This document shows, in pieces, positions 7,297-15,359 of a stretch of DNA of 22,805 bases (position 1 is its first letter; the number at the start of each line of letters is the position of its first letter). Source of the stretch: Desulfobacterales bacterium (GTDB taxonomy: Bacteria > Desulfobacterota > Desulfobacteria > Desulfobacterales > JAFDCJ01). The stretch spans positions 5,953,550 through 5,976,354 of the forward strand of contig CP070771.1 in assembly GCA_020345785.1 (NCBI GenBank), written 5' to 3'. Position numbers and translations under genes: made by a program. The notes under the pieces were generated by a model. The model did not search any database. It worked only from the letters and a program-made list of their open reading frames with translations, and was not told the origin of the DNA.

Positions 7297-7900
7297 CCCA
7301 CGACAAATGCGGTCGTCAAATACGCGGCGACGATCATGTGGCAAAGCGATAGGGAAAGGACGGGTTGAATATGACCCGCAACCAGTTCGTCGGATACAGC
7401 AACCCATTTTCCCTGATGCTGTATCCCTGTGGGGTCTGCATCCAGCTGTTGGCGGACAGGATCCAAAAAGCCGACAGCAGGGTGCCGAAGGCCACGATGA
7501 CCGTCGAAGCAAAATGCATCTTAGGGCTGACACGGTTCCACCCGAAGAGCATGATGCCCAGAAAAGAGGCCTCCAGAAAGAAGGCGGTCAGCACCTCATA
7601 ACCGAGCAGCGGGCCGATCACATTGCTGACTTTGTCTGAAAAGACCGACCAGTTGGTGCCGAACTGGTAAGACATCACCACCCCGGATACGACGCCCATG
7701 CCGAATGTGACCGCAAAAATCTTGACCCACATAGGGTAGATCTCTTCGTAAAGCCGGTTGCCGGTTTTGAGCCATCGCCACTCCACAACCGCCAGCCAGC
7801 TGGCCAGACCGATGGTAAAGGCCGGAAAGATTATATGAAAAGAAGTGGTAAAAGCAAACTGTATCCTGGCCAAGAGAACAGGATCGAGATTTTGTGACAT
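7297..7900 (-). pseudogene. cydA: cydA remnant: first ~205 codons, frameshifted and truncated
   Basis: Begins MSQNLDPVLLARIQFAFTTS with a GAGGGG ribosome site and carries CydA membrane segments 1-5, including the SFHIIFP haem-ligand histidine and GTNWS. At 7336-7340 one C is missing: the frame as read ends FPYRFA-T-stop, while one added base gives FAHMIVAAYLTTAFVVGG with the second haem-ligand histidine. Immediately after VVGG the sequence jumps into cydB at a GGCGGCCGCC tract (about 7288-7300). The quinol loop and the C-terminal half with the methionine haem ligand, about 240 residues of CydA, are absent. Together with the missing CydB start, roughly 1 kb appears deleted. No active oxidase can be made from this copy. 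Confidence 0.85.
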
Positions 7901-8048
7901 ATGCCCCTCACTTTGGGCACAGCGTCTTGCTAAATGGCATATCCGCCATTGATGGGGATTGGTTGACGTCATCCCACCGCAGTCAACTCCGCAGAACGCC
8001 GTGCGTGTTTACGACAGATTTTGTCTCAATCTGCAAGTGGTCGATTAT

Positions 8049-9080
8049 TTATGGTTTCCGCAGCAAGTAGTGGGACACCCGCCATTCCCGCCCGTTGCGG
8101 TAGCCCCACAGCTCCGCACAGGCCATAAAAAATATTCGCCAGCGCTGGAACCAGAGTTCCGCTTCTTCCAGCCCATAAACAGCCTCCATGATCGGCATGA
8201 TGTGCTTGCGGTGTTTGTCCATGTTCGCCAGCCAGGCCTCGGCGGTCAGGCGGTAATGGTTGCCGTTGACCCGCCAGTGCTCTTCAACGGTCAGATGGTC
8301 CTGCAGATGCAGCAGCAGGTCGTCTGAGGGCATCATGCCGCCGCTGAAAAAATGGCGCCCCATCCAGTTGTCATCTCCCATCGCCTCGAAGGTGTACGCG
8401 AAACGCCGATGCGTAAAAATATGAATGAACAATTTGCCGTCCGGTTTCAGCCAGTTGCTGATGCGCTCAAGCAGCCGCGGCCAGTTGCGCATGTGTTCAA
8501 ACATTTCGACCGAGACCACGCGGTCAAACTGTCTGTCGGTGCTGAAATCGTTCATGTCGGCCGTGATGACCTGCAGATTGTGCAAATTTTGCTCGGTAAT
8601 CTTCGACTCGATAAACTCGCGCTGCGGTCTGGAGTTGGATACGGCGATGATTCGGCTGGAGGGATAATTTCGGGCCATCCAAAGGGACATCGACCCCCAG
8701 CCGCAACCCAGTTCCAGTACGCGCAGGCCGTCTTTCAGCGCGGCTCGTTGGCAGGTCATCGCCAGCATGGCAGCCTCGGCTCGATCCAGGCTGTTGATGC
8801 CCGCCGGCCAATAGCAGCTGCTGTACTTGAGGTGCCGGCCGAGCACAAGCTGGAAAAAGGCCGGCGGCAGCTCATAATGCTGTTCATTGGCCTTGTGCGT
8901 CTGGACCGCGATCGGGCTATTTCGCATCCGAGCAACCAGCATTTCCAGGGAGCGGCGCTGCTGCGCCGCATCGCCGCGATCCTCGTCAAGTAAACGTCTT
9001 TTATCCAGCTGACGGATGCCGAAACGAATCAGCCGGTCCGGCAGCAATCCATTATCCGCCAGGTTCATCAGTACTTTCAT
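8049..9080 (-). CDS. CFA-synthase-like SAM-dependent methyltransferase
   Basis: A 343-aa class I methyltransferase of the cyclopropane synthase / coclaurine-N-methyltransferase-like branch. SAM motif I is [10 protein letters not shown] at 121-130; [15 protein letters not shown] (67-81) corresponds to the CFA HYDxxxxFF region, and SVEMFEHM keeps the active-site glutamate and histidine neighbourhood. It lacks the long N-terminal lipid-binding domain of true CFA synthase and is clearly diverged from the enzyme at the left edge. It overlaps the preceding DUF1295 gene by 29 bases, so the two are translationally coupled. Such pairs occur in operons for unusual membrane lipids (10-methyl, furan or cyclopropane acyl chains); the exact product here is unknown. 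The cyd remnants follow 149 bases downstream on the same strand. Confidence 0.85.
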   Translation of the reverse strand: MKVLMNLADNGLLPDRLIRFGIRQLDKRRLLDEDRGDAAQQRRSLEMLVARMRNSPIAVQTHKANEQHYELPPAFFQLVLGRHLKYSSCYWPAGINSLDRAEAAMLAMTCQRAALKDGLRVLELGCGWGSMSLWMARNYPSSRIIAVSNSRPQREFIESKITEQNLHNLQVITADMNDFSTDRQFDRVVSVEMFEHMRNWPRLLERISNWLKPDGKLFIHIFTHRRFAYTFEAMGDDNWMGRHFFSGGMMPSDDLLLHLQDHLTVEEHWRVNGNHYRLTAEAWLANMDKHRKHIMPIMEAVYGLEEAELWFQRWRIFFMACAELWGYRNGREWRVSHYLLRKP

Positions 9081-9870
9081 GTTTTCTCCTTTGCGGGATC
9101 CAGGGAAAAAATGCGTTGGTGCGCTGGATGTATTCCCGGTATCCCGGACGGTTTTCCATCAGGGCTTTTTCGGTCAGCGGGATGCCTGTCATTTTCAGAA
9201 GCACGGCCGTAACAATGAGTGGACTGAGGATTGTCCACCAGCCTTTCGGTGTCGACAGCGTAATCAAAAAAATACCCCACCAGACCAGAAATTCACCGAA
9301 GTAATTGGGATGACGGGTGTAGGCCCACAAGCCACGGTCCATGACACGACCGCTGCTGGCCGGGTCGGATTTGAACCGGGCCAGCTGCCAGTCCCCCACG
9401 GACTCAAAAATGAAACCGGTGGTCCAAACCAGCGTCCCAATGATATCGAGCCCGGTGAGCGTGTTTGGTTTCGTTGCCATCTGACCGATCTGCACCACCA
9501 GGGAAATCGTCCATAAAATCAGTGCCTGCAAAATAAACACCTTGAAAAGACTCACGAGCCAGAATCGGTCACCACTCTTATTTCGCCAGCTGCCATAGCG
9601 GTGATCTTCTCCTTTTCCCCAGTTGCGCCACGACAGGTAAAGGCTGAGTCTCATACCCCATATCGTTACCAGCAAAGCGATCAGTAAGTTGCGTGCCCAA
9701 AATCCATCCGACAACAAAAACGTCTGCCAGGTAATCAGGACAAAGCCCAGGCCCCACAGACTGTCGACGATGGTAACGTTCCTGTAAATGAGACTGACGA
9801 TCCACCCGACGACCATCATGGCTGCGACGGCGGCCAGATTCAGACCCCATATCGGAAATACTCCAGGCAT
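9052..9870 (-). CDS. DUF1295 / steroid-5-alpha-reductase-like membrane protein
   Basis: A 272-aa polytopic membrane protein with about seven hydrophobic segments. The C-terminal block [20 protein letters not shown] is the hallmark of the DUF1295/steroid reductase-like superfamily, whose members reduce or isomerise lipid double bonds or methylate isoprenoid carboxyl groups using the same fold. [13 protein letters not shown] near residue 30 is also typical. The start at 9870 has GAGG eight bases upstream. It is followed with overlap by the CFA-like methyltransferase, which suggests that both act in turn on the same membrane acyl chain, for example methylation followed by reduction. That joint role is known for related two-gene systems and is inference here. 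Confidence 0.88.
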   Translation of the reverse strand: MPGVFPIWGLNLAAVAAMMVVGWIVSLIYRNVTIVDSLWGLGFVLITWQTFLLSDGFWARNLLIALLVTIWGMRLSLYLSWRNWGKGEDHRYGSWRNKSGDRFWLVSLFKVFILQALILWTISLVVQIGQMATKPNTLTGLDIIGTLVWTTGFIFESVGDWQLARFKSDPASSGRVMDRGLWAYTRHPNYFGEFLVWWGIFLITLSTPKGWWTILSPLIVTAVLLKMTGIPLTEKALMENRPGYREYIQRTNAFFPWIPQRRKHESTDEPGG

Positions 9871-9941
9871 GGTTGATCCTCACTGAGCTTTAAACACGGT
9901 TCAACACACCAAACCGAGGCACTTTTTTTGAAAGGTTTTGA

Positions 9942-11345
9942 TCAAATTAATTTCTGCGCCGGCTTTAACGGATTTGCCGCCGTCAGACCGGCCTGCCTTC
10001 GGGCGATCGCCCTGCGAATCTCGTTATGGACCCGGCCGCTGATGGGATACGCAAATGCGATCGCAATGGCTGCCACATTACAGACCGATGGGACCAGGGC
10101 ATACAGCACCCGCAGGGTCGTCAGAACCGCCGCCGGTTGCTCGGCATTCGGCGTATAGCCTGCCATTCCCAGAATCGACAGACCCGCTCCGATCCCGATA
10201 GCGGCGGCGAATTTTTTAGAAATCGACCACAGGCCAATGTATTGTCCCTCTCGCCGCTCCCCGGTTAAAAGTTCGTCATAATCGATCACATCGGCCTGAA
10301 TAGCGGACGGAATCGCCAGGGTGGCACCAAATCCGATTCCGGACAAGAAGACCAGCATGCCGTAGACGAACTCATCACCCGGGCCCAGGAAAAACACCCC
10401 GACAAAGGCTCCCGTGTTGACGGCCATGGAGGCAAGCCAGGCCGCCTTTTTTCCGGTGCGGCGCGAGATGTAAATCCAGGCCGGCAAGAAAACGATTCCG
10501 GTGACGAAATACAGCATCAGGAAAAAATCGGCGCGTTGGGATTCCAGCACATACTCAACGTAGAAAAGGATTAAAGTTGCCGGCAGGTTGTTGCCGATGG
10601 CGCTCACGGTATATGCGATCAGCAGTATGACAAAGGGGCGATTGTGTGCCACCTGACGCAGACCGCTCCGGATATCCATCTTCTGCGGTGCCGTCTTTGA
10701 CTGTCTTTCGCGTATCGACAGCGCGCACCACCAGCAGCTTCCCACCAAAAGCGGCGCGTAAATGATTGCGATCCAGAAAAATTTGGCGCGCTCTCCACCC
10801 GCATCCGGCGGTAGGTTGAACAGCCACTGTACGGCAGCCGGTGAGCTGGCAGCAACGAGGGTCCCGGCAATCAGGAACCCGTCCCGCATGCCAAACAGTG
10901 ACGTCCGTTCATGGTAGTCGAAAGTGATTTCAGGTCCCAAGGACTCGAAGGGAACGACCACCGCCGTCCAGAACAAAAAGAGCATGTAGACGGAAAGAGC
11001 AAACCACACCGTTTCAAACCATGCGGAAGCTGCGGGCGGGTTGAACAGAAGCACCATTGCCGCAGCAACCAAAATGGATCCGAGCGCGATGTATGGGATT
11101 CTTCGGCCGTAGCGGGTCTTCGTTCGATCGGACAGGTAACCAATGGCCGGATCGGTCAGCGCATCAAACAGGCGAACGCTGAACATCAGATACCCTAAGA
11201 TCCCGAGATTTATTCCGACCACATCCGAGTAGAACTTCGGAACGTACACATATACCGGGATGCCGACAACCGCCAGGGCAAAAGCCGGGGCGGCATAGGC
11301 GATCTTTTTCGACAGCGGAATGTTCCGGGTATAACTTTCAGTCAT
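9942..11345 (-). CDS. GPH-family sugar:cation symporter (MFS)
   Basis: A 467-aa transporter with about twelve membrane segments, related to MelB and other glycoside-pentoside-hexuronide symporters. The family signature around the loop after helix 2 is visible: LFDALTDPAIGYLSDRTKTR followed by YGRRIPYI. It would bring in a sugar, glycoside or uronate with Na+ or H+. I choose ATG 11345 (MTESYTRN) because GGA lies six bases before it and family N-termini start there; a GTG at 11423 would add 26 residues without similarity. It lies 71 bases upstream of the DUF1295 gene but more plausibly serves the catabolic cluster to its right. The upstream region holds two palindromes that look like LacI-type operators. 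Confidence 0.9.
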   Translation of the reverse strand: MTESYTRNIPLSKKIAYAAPAFALAVVGIPVYVYVPKFYSDVVGINLGILGYLMFSVRLFDALTDPAIGYLSDRTKTRYGRRIPYIALGSILVAAAMVLLFNPPAASAWFETVWFALSVYMLFLFWTAVVVPFESLGPEITFDYHERTSLFGMRDGFLIAGTLVAASSPAAVQWLFNLPPDAGGERAKFFWIAIIYAPLLVGSCWWCALSIRERQSKTAPQKMDIRSGLRQVAHNRPFVILLIAYTVSAIGNNLPATLILFYVEYVLESQRADFFLMLYFVTGIVFLPAWIYISRRTGKKAAWLASMAVNTGAFVGVFFLGPGDEFVYGMLVFLSGIGFGATLAIPSAIQADVIDYDELLTGERREGQYIGLWSISKKFAAAIGIGAGLSILGMAGYTPNAEQPAAVLTTLRVLYALVPSVCNVAAIAIAFAYPISGRVHNEIRRAIARRQAGLTAANPLKPAQKLI

Positions 11346-11516
11346 CATCTGTCCAATGAACCAGAAAAATTTGCCGGCGTCCGCCTGCGCGTCAAGCGGT
11401 TTTTGGCTAAACGTATCGCACACTCCGGCACAGTTCTAAGGTTGTTACTGTGTAATGAAAAACAATGGTAATAAATAACGGGCATTATGATAGGAAAATA
11501 CCATCAAAAATAAGTT

Positions 11517-11590
11517 GAGCGCTCCAATGCCCTACGGGATAACCTGTTGAGTTCATTTAGTATAATGGTAAAAACGGCTTAAGCGCGCTT
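11517..11590. promoter_or_regulatory. Two palindromes upstream of the symporter gene
   Basis: GAGCGCTC at 11517-11524 (context TTGAGCGCTCCAA) and AAGCGCGCTT at 11581-11590 are perfect palindromes with a central CG, the hallmark of LacI-family operators. They lie about 170 and 240 bases upstream of the symporter start. No LacI-type regulator is encoded in the window, and no strong -35/-10 pair is evident beside them, so function is only suggested. Confidence 0.35.
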
Positions 11591-11750
11591 GAATTGATCA
11601 AATTCTGTGCGGGAAGACAAAGGATTTATTTTCTTTGCGTTTTGCTTGCCATTGGGGGAGCGAGTAACTACATGGTTTTCCAAACCGGATTTTACTGTGG
11701 ATAATCGAATTTGCTCTTTGGGGTAAGCCTAACCCCGCCTATCCGGTTGG

Positions 11751-11975
11751 ATTAAAACGGAATACGAGGAGATAAATGATCATGTAAAACGGATCGGATC
11801 TGCGCGGGATATCGCCCATTTGGCCGTTCATTTGATGTCGGATAGCGGGTCGTGGATTACCGGTCAGGTTATTCATGCGGATGGCGGTATGGGGTCGTTG
11901 CGGGTCTTTAAACAGCCGTGGGGGGTATCTGCCCGTCTCACGAGGTTATTCGCAGACGGCGAAATCGTTCGATGA
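11751..11975 (+). pseudogene. C-terminal remnant of a short-chain dehydrogenase (SDR)
   Basis: The + strand frame reads IKTEYEEINDHVKRIGSARD, then IAHLAVHLMSD and WITGQVIHADGGMGSL, which is the standard C-terminus of classical SDR oxidoreductases. Homologues end at or near GGMGSL (about 11905); the frame continues 20-odd unrelated codons to a stop at 11973. The cofactor-binding GxxxGIG motif and the YxxxK catalytic residues are absent upstream: stops interrupt the frame before 11751 and nothing SDR-like is visible back to 11424. It is on the opposite strand to the surrounding catabolic genes. It looks like the tail of a dehydrogenase lost from this pathway region. The rest of 11424-11750 shows no recognisable gene. 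Confidence 0.7.
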
Positions 11976-12052
11976 GGTATTTCGCAAGCCGCTTGCGCAA
12001 CTGGCGTATGAGAATTCCCAGTTTATCGGAGAATGTCAACCACATATTGCCG

Positions 12053-12184
12053 TCAGCTTTTTTCGACCCATTTGATGCGGGGTATCTCGATGCGCTTGAG
12101 TATTTTGCTGCTTTTTATGGCGTAGTAGACAGCATACAACAGTCCGATTAAGAGCCAGATTTTAGTCTTTTGCCAAACGGACAT
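12053..12184 (-). CDS. Putative 43-aa single-span membrane protein
   Basis: A 43-codon minus-strand ORF, MSVWQKTKIWLLIGLLYAVY and then a lysine/arginine-rich tail ending WVEKS. One clear membrane span (about residues 9-24) is followed by a positively charged C-terminal half, which predicts a tail on the cytoplasmic side. AGGAG lies seven bases before ATG 12184, a good ribosome site. I do not recognise the family. It stands in a 1-kb gap between the Gfo/Idh gene and the symporter with a GC-rich inverted repeat (12265-12320) upstream. A further 35-codon ORF (11938-12045) begins seven bases after its stop but has no ribosome site and overlaps the SDR remnant. Confidence 0.5.
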   Translation of the reverse strand: MSVWQKTKIWLLIGLLYAVYYAIKSSKILKRIEIPRIKWVEKS

Positions 12185-12264
12185 GACGAGTCTCCTGATT
12201 GCCGAACATTTGCCTCTGCAAACGTCACCCGCCCCTGGCAGGCAAAGCTGATTGTGTTAAAGAA

Positions 12265-12320
12265 GGGGTGGGGGTTTAAAGCTTGTCCGGTTGAGAAAAT
12301 TAAGGTTTAAACCCGCCCCC
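12265..12320. repeat. GC/AT-block inverted repeat upstream of the 43-aa ORF
   Basis: GGGTTTAAA at 12272-12280 and TTTAAACCC at 12306-12314 are perfect inverted copies, extended outward by imperfectly pairing G-rich and C-rich runs; the loop is 25 bases. On the minus strand the second arm is followed by TTCTTT, so it could terminate or attenuate transcription running into the 43-aa ORF. Between here and the start of the Gfo/Idh gene's stop at 12497 nothing else is apparent. Confidence 0.5.
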
Positions 12321-12496
12321 GTACTTACATTGTATCAGGCAAATTGCATGCCATTATCGACAAGTCCAAAATGCAATATAAATATAGATAGTTACAAAAC
12401 AGGGAAGATTGAAGCGGATAAAATTGTGAAGGCCGATCTATAGAATTGTGAAGAGGACTTCACAGTTCGATCGACCTTATCAGCGTCGGGTTTGGT

Positions 12497-13498
12497 TTAA
12501 AATCGGGAGCGTTTGTAAGCATCTGCCACGAGTTTCAGCGTCTGCAAATTATCCGCTGCGCCGGTCTCAAAGGGTGTCCCATCTTGCGAGGCCTGCACGA
12601 AATGAGCGATGGCGTTGTCATACGACTGCTGGTAGGCCTGCTCGAAATCATATTCAACAGATTCTTCGGTTTCGCCGCGAAGGTGCAGGGTGTTATTTTG
12701 GAAAAGGATGCTGGCCTTATCGCCGATCAGCTCCAACCGGTCGGCCGGCAGGGGCGGGAAACCGGCGGCACAAAAATTACCGCTGACCGTTCCCAAGGCA
12801 CCGTTTTCTGCCTTCAGACTGATTAGGGCCACATCTTCGCCGATGACATCCGGACTGACCCGGGCGGCACTGGCGGCTGCCACGCTGACCGGGCCAACCA
12901 GATAACGGATGGTGTCCAGGTGGTGGATCAGCAGTTCCATAATGATGAATCTTCGCAGTCCGGAAAAGAAGGGCTGGCGTTCGAGGGCGAAAAGACGGCC
13001 GCCCGCCGTCCGGGTAATCAGGCCCGAGCTGCGAACGGCGAATTGGAACTCATGCAAAGCGCCGATCCGGCCTTCAGCCAGCCATGCGGCAGCCTGCCGG
13101 TATTGCGGTCTGAACCGCCAGTTCTCGTGGACCATGAATCGCACGCGGTCGCCGATCTCAGCCACAAGCCGTTCGGATTCGGCCAGATCCGGCGTCATGG
13201 GTTTCTGGCACAGGATGTCGATTCCTCTGTCCGCCGCCATCATCGCGTGGGCGCGATGGACTTCGGGCGGGGAGGCAATATCGAGGGCATCCGGTTTTTC
13301 ACGGTCCAGCATGTCAGCCACGTCATCGTAGGCTGCCGGGATATTGAATTCGGCGGCCCGTAATTGCGCATTCCCCAGGTGACGGGCGCAGATCGCCGCC
13401 ACTTCGACCTGCGGCAGCTTGCGCCAGGCCCGCAAATGGTGCCGGGTGACCATACCGGCCCCGGCAACGGCGACCTTAATTCTGGTCTTCGCCTTCAT
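12497..13498 (-). CDS. Gfo/Idh/MocA family NAD(P)-dependent dehydrogenase
   Basis: A 333-aa oxidoreductase of the glucose-fructose oxidoreductase / inositol dehydrogenase family, which oxidises or reduces hydroxyl groups of sugars and cyclitols. The N-terminal Rossmann motif VAVAGAGMVTRHH is at about 9-21; CQKPMTPDLAESERLV matches the family EKP segment with Gln in place of Glu. HHLDTIRYLVG in the C-terminal domain holds the usual catalytic His/Asp surroundings. I start at ATG 13498 with AAGGG nine bases upstream; an in-frame upstream start lacks family similarity. It is the most distal enzyme gene of the minus-strand catabolic cluster but is separated from the hydroxyacid dehydrogenase by 800 bases of repeats. 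The substrate is unknown. Confidence 0.9.
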   Translation of the reverse strand: MKAKTRIKVAVAGAGMVTRHHLRAWRKLPQVEVAAICARHLGNAQLRAAEFNIPAAYDDVADMLDREKPDALDIASPPEVHRAHAMMAADRGIDILCQKPMTPDLAESERLVAEIGDRVRFMVHENWRFRPQYRQAAAWLAEGRIGALHEFQFAVRSSGLITRTAGGRLFALERQPFFSGLRRFIIMELLIHHLDTIRYLVGPVSVAAASAARVSPDVIGEDVALISLKAENGALGTVSGNFCAAGFPPLPADRLELIGDKASILFQNNTLHLRGETEESVEYDFEQAYQQSYDNAIAHFVQASQDGTPFETGAADNLQTLKLVADAYKRSRF

Positions 13499-13560
13499 AG
13501 GAACCCTTTCGAATAAAAGCCGTCTTCTTGTCGAGTTCAAAAATTAGATTAAGATGTCCT

Positions 13561-13588
13561 TTGTTCGTTGTCCGTGGTCCGTTGTTTC
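13561..13588. repeat. Short heptamer tract upstream of the Gfo/Idh gene
   Basis: Four in-phase 7-nt units (TTGTTCG, TTGTCCG and variants) stand alone, about 60 bases before the Gfo/Idh start codon. No matching inverted arm is obvious nearby, unlike the paired elements elsewhere in the window. Confidence 0.6.
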
Positions 13589-13735
13589 AAATAGCGGTTT
13601 CGGCACACTGTCTAAAGCCAAACAGCAGTTTCTTTTTCGATCCAACCGGCCGCTCTCTAAAGCTAAACCTTGAGGGCCAGCGGTGACGCTGACACCTGAA
13701 ACCTTATATGAAACTTCATTTATTTCGACCGCTGA

Positions 13736-13791
13736 CGTAGGGCGGGCCTCCGTGCCCGCCGGTATGGGTCGTCACGGAGACCGACCCTACG
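13736..13791. repeat. 56-bp imperfect palindrome (CGTAGGG type)
   Basis: The ends CGTAGGG and CCCTACG are perfect inverted copies, and 16 of the outer 19 positions pair, including CTCCGTG/CACGGAG. It resembles the dispersed GC-rich palindromic repeats common in environmental bacteria. It sits between copies 1 and 2 of the 60-80 nt unit. Confidence 0.7.
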
Positions 13792-13891
13792 GCAGCGAAT
13801 GGTCAAAGTTTCTTTATTGATCAGACTGGACGCGTCGGCCAGAGGCGGCGCTCGTATGAAACTTCACGTGTTCGGAGTAGTGAAAAATTTA

Positions 13892-14154
13892 AACGTCGAA
13901 CATCGAACTTCCAACGTCCAACGTCGAATAAGGTATTTTGTCGATTTAAAAAATTCAACCAGGGCGAATCGACCCTTCGGTCCGCCGCTGGCGGATCTGC
14001 ATGAAGGATTCGACTCGGCTGCCTTCGGCAAGCTCAGGCCCCGAGCATGGCGAGAGGAGCTCGCTGCAGGCTGCTTATCGGATAAATTAATAGATTAAGC
14101 GCAGCGCCATCAATATTGGACGTTCAATGTTGGACGTTCGATGTTCGACGTTCA
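13892..14154. repeat. Heptamer inverted-repeat element B
   Basis: Six in-phase units (AACGTCG, AACATCG and variants) at 13892-13933 face six inverted units (ACGTTCG, ATGTTCG) at 14113-14154. A 17-nt stretch at 13892-13908 is the exact reverse complement of 14136-14152, and 34 of 39 positions pair over the whole arm. The arms enclose about 180 bases with no recognisable gene. Confidence 0.85.
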
Positions 14155-14299
14155 TTCGTTTCTTTTATCGATTAAACTGGCCGTACTTAAGGCCAGTGGC
14201 GCCGCTGAAACCTCAAACCTTATTGAAAGTCAAATTACTCGAGGACATCAACATATCTTGTTGATATTGCTTTGTTAAACCGCCTAACGGCCGCAGACT

Positions 14300-15271
14300 T
14301 TACAATACAACCTGATTCTCCAGGGCTTCGCCGTTGAAAAAGCGTTGGACATTATTAAACAGAGCGCGCATCTTTGTTTTGAGTGCATCTCGAGTGCCGG
14401 CGGCGATATGAGGCGTCAGGACCACATTGGGCATGGCCGCCAGGGGGTTGTCCGGCCGGAAGGGTTCTGTTTCGAACACGTCCAGGCCGGCCCCGGCGAT
14501 TCGGCCCTGTGCCAGAGCCCTGCAGAGGGCTGCCTCATCAATGACACTTCCCCGGGAAGTGTTGATCACAATGGCGTTGGGCTTCATCTGATTCAGCGCT
14601 GCTTCATCGATCATGTGATGGGTGGCCGCACCCGACGGCACATGCAATGTGATGATGTCGGCGGCGGCCAGTAATTGATCAAAGTCGACCCGGCTTGCGC
14701 CCAGTTCTTGCTCCCGTTCGGCCGGCAGCGCTGCGTAGGGATCGAAGTAAACGCCTGTCGTGCCGAAAGCCTTGAACCGGACGGCGGTTTCCTGCCCGAT
14801 GCGCCCCATGCCTATATAGCCGACCGTGCGGCCGAAGAGTTCAAAAGAATAGGGGCGCAGGCTGTTGATATGCCAGCGGCCCTGACGCAGCTCGCTGTCT
14901 GCGTAAGGCAGGCGCTTGCAGGCTGCGAGGGTAAGCAGGACCGTATGTTCGGCCACACCGATACTTGTGCCGGCAGGCGTCAGAGCCAGGACGATATTAC
15001 GCGCTTTCAAGGCCGCCGTATCCACCGTGTCCTGGTAGCCAACGCCCTGGTGATGCAACAGCCTCAACTTCGGGGCGGCGTCCACAAATTCACGGGTCAT
15101 GGGTCGGGCGGCCACAATGACGACCTCGCATTCGGCCATTTTCAGTTTGCGTTCATCGTCGGAATCCTCATTGAGTGATATCAATTCAAAGCCCGGCGGC
15201 ACCTCTTCGCGGATGATTTCGTAGACATTTTCCGGGGCGTGACTGAAATAAAATACTTTACGAAGTGACAT
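14300..15271 (-). CDS. D-2-hydroxyacid dehydrogenase
   Basis: A 323-aa NAD(P)-dependent dehydrogenase of the phosphoglycerate / glyoxylate reductase family, interconverting a 2-hydroxyacid and its 2-oxoacid. The Rossmann motif GYIGMGRIGQ is at 151-160; the catalytic set Arg240 (NTSRG), Glu269 (VFETEP) and His288 (TPHIAAGT) is complete. The start at 15271 has GAGGAG eight bases upstream. No C-terminal ACT domain is present, so a regulatory serine-pathway enzyme is unlikely. Its neighbours (RraA-type aldolase, Gfo/Idh dehydrogenase, carbohydrate ABC transporter) suggest a role in sugar-acid breakdown, for example reducing or oxidising a 2-oxo intermediate; that is inference. Confidence 0.92.
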   Translation of the reverse strand: MSLRKVFYFSHAPENVYEIIREEVPPGFELISLNEDSDDERKLKMAECEVVIVAARPMTREFVDAAPKLRLLHHQGVGYQDTVDTAALKARNIVLALTPAGTSIGVAEHTVLLTLAACKRLPYADSELRQGRWHINSLRPYSFELFGRTVGYIGMGRIGQETAVRFKAFGTTGVYFDPYAALPAEREQELGASRVDFDQLLAAADIITLHVPSGAATHHMIDEAALNQMKPNAIVINTSRGSVIDEAALCRALAQGRIAGAGLDVFETEPFRPDNPLAAMPNVVLTPHIAAGTRDALKTKMRALFNNVQRFFNGEALENQVVL

Positions 15272-15359
15272 GCAGCGCTCCTCTTTTTTTCATGTGAGAT
15301 TATGCTTGCAGGAAATGGTTCTGTCGGCGAATCGAGGATAAGGAAAATTTTTTCCTATG

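Larger units (their letters stand above)
13628..14222 (+). repeat. Three diverged copies of a ~60-80 nt unit
   Basis: Related sequences at 13628-13706, 13808-13866 and 14158-14222 each begin GTTTCTTT, continue with a TCGAT-like stretch and ACTGGCC or ACCGGCC, and end near GCTGAAACCT or TATGAAACTT. In the third copy ACTGGCC and GGCCAGT form a 7-bp hairpin. They account for much of the 800-base gap between the Gfo/Idh and hydroxyacid dehydrogenase genes, which contains no convincing gene. Confidence 0.65.

Noticed and set aside
11938..12045. 35-codon basic ORF (MWLTFSDKLGILIRQLRK...) seven bases after the 43-aa ORF
   Set aside because: No ribosome site and it overlaps the short-chain dehydrogenase remnant on the other strand. 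Coupled translation is possible, but the support is too thin to call a gene.
13799..14098. 99-codon + strand frame in the 800-base repeat gap
   Set aside because: It runs through repeat copy 2 and the left arm of element B; no start signal or recognisable domain.
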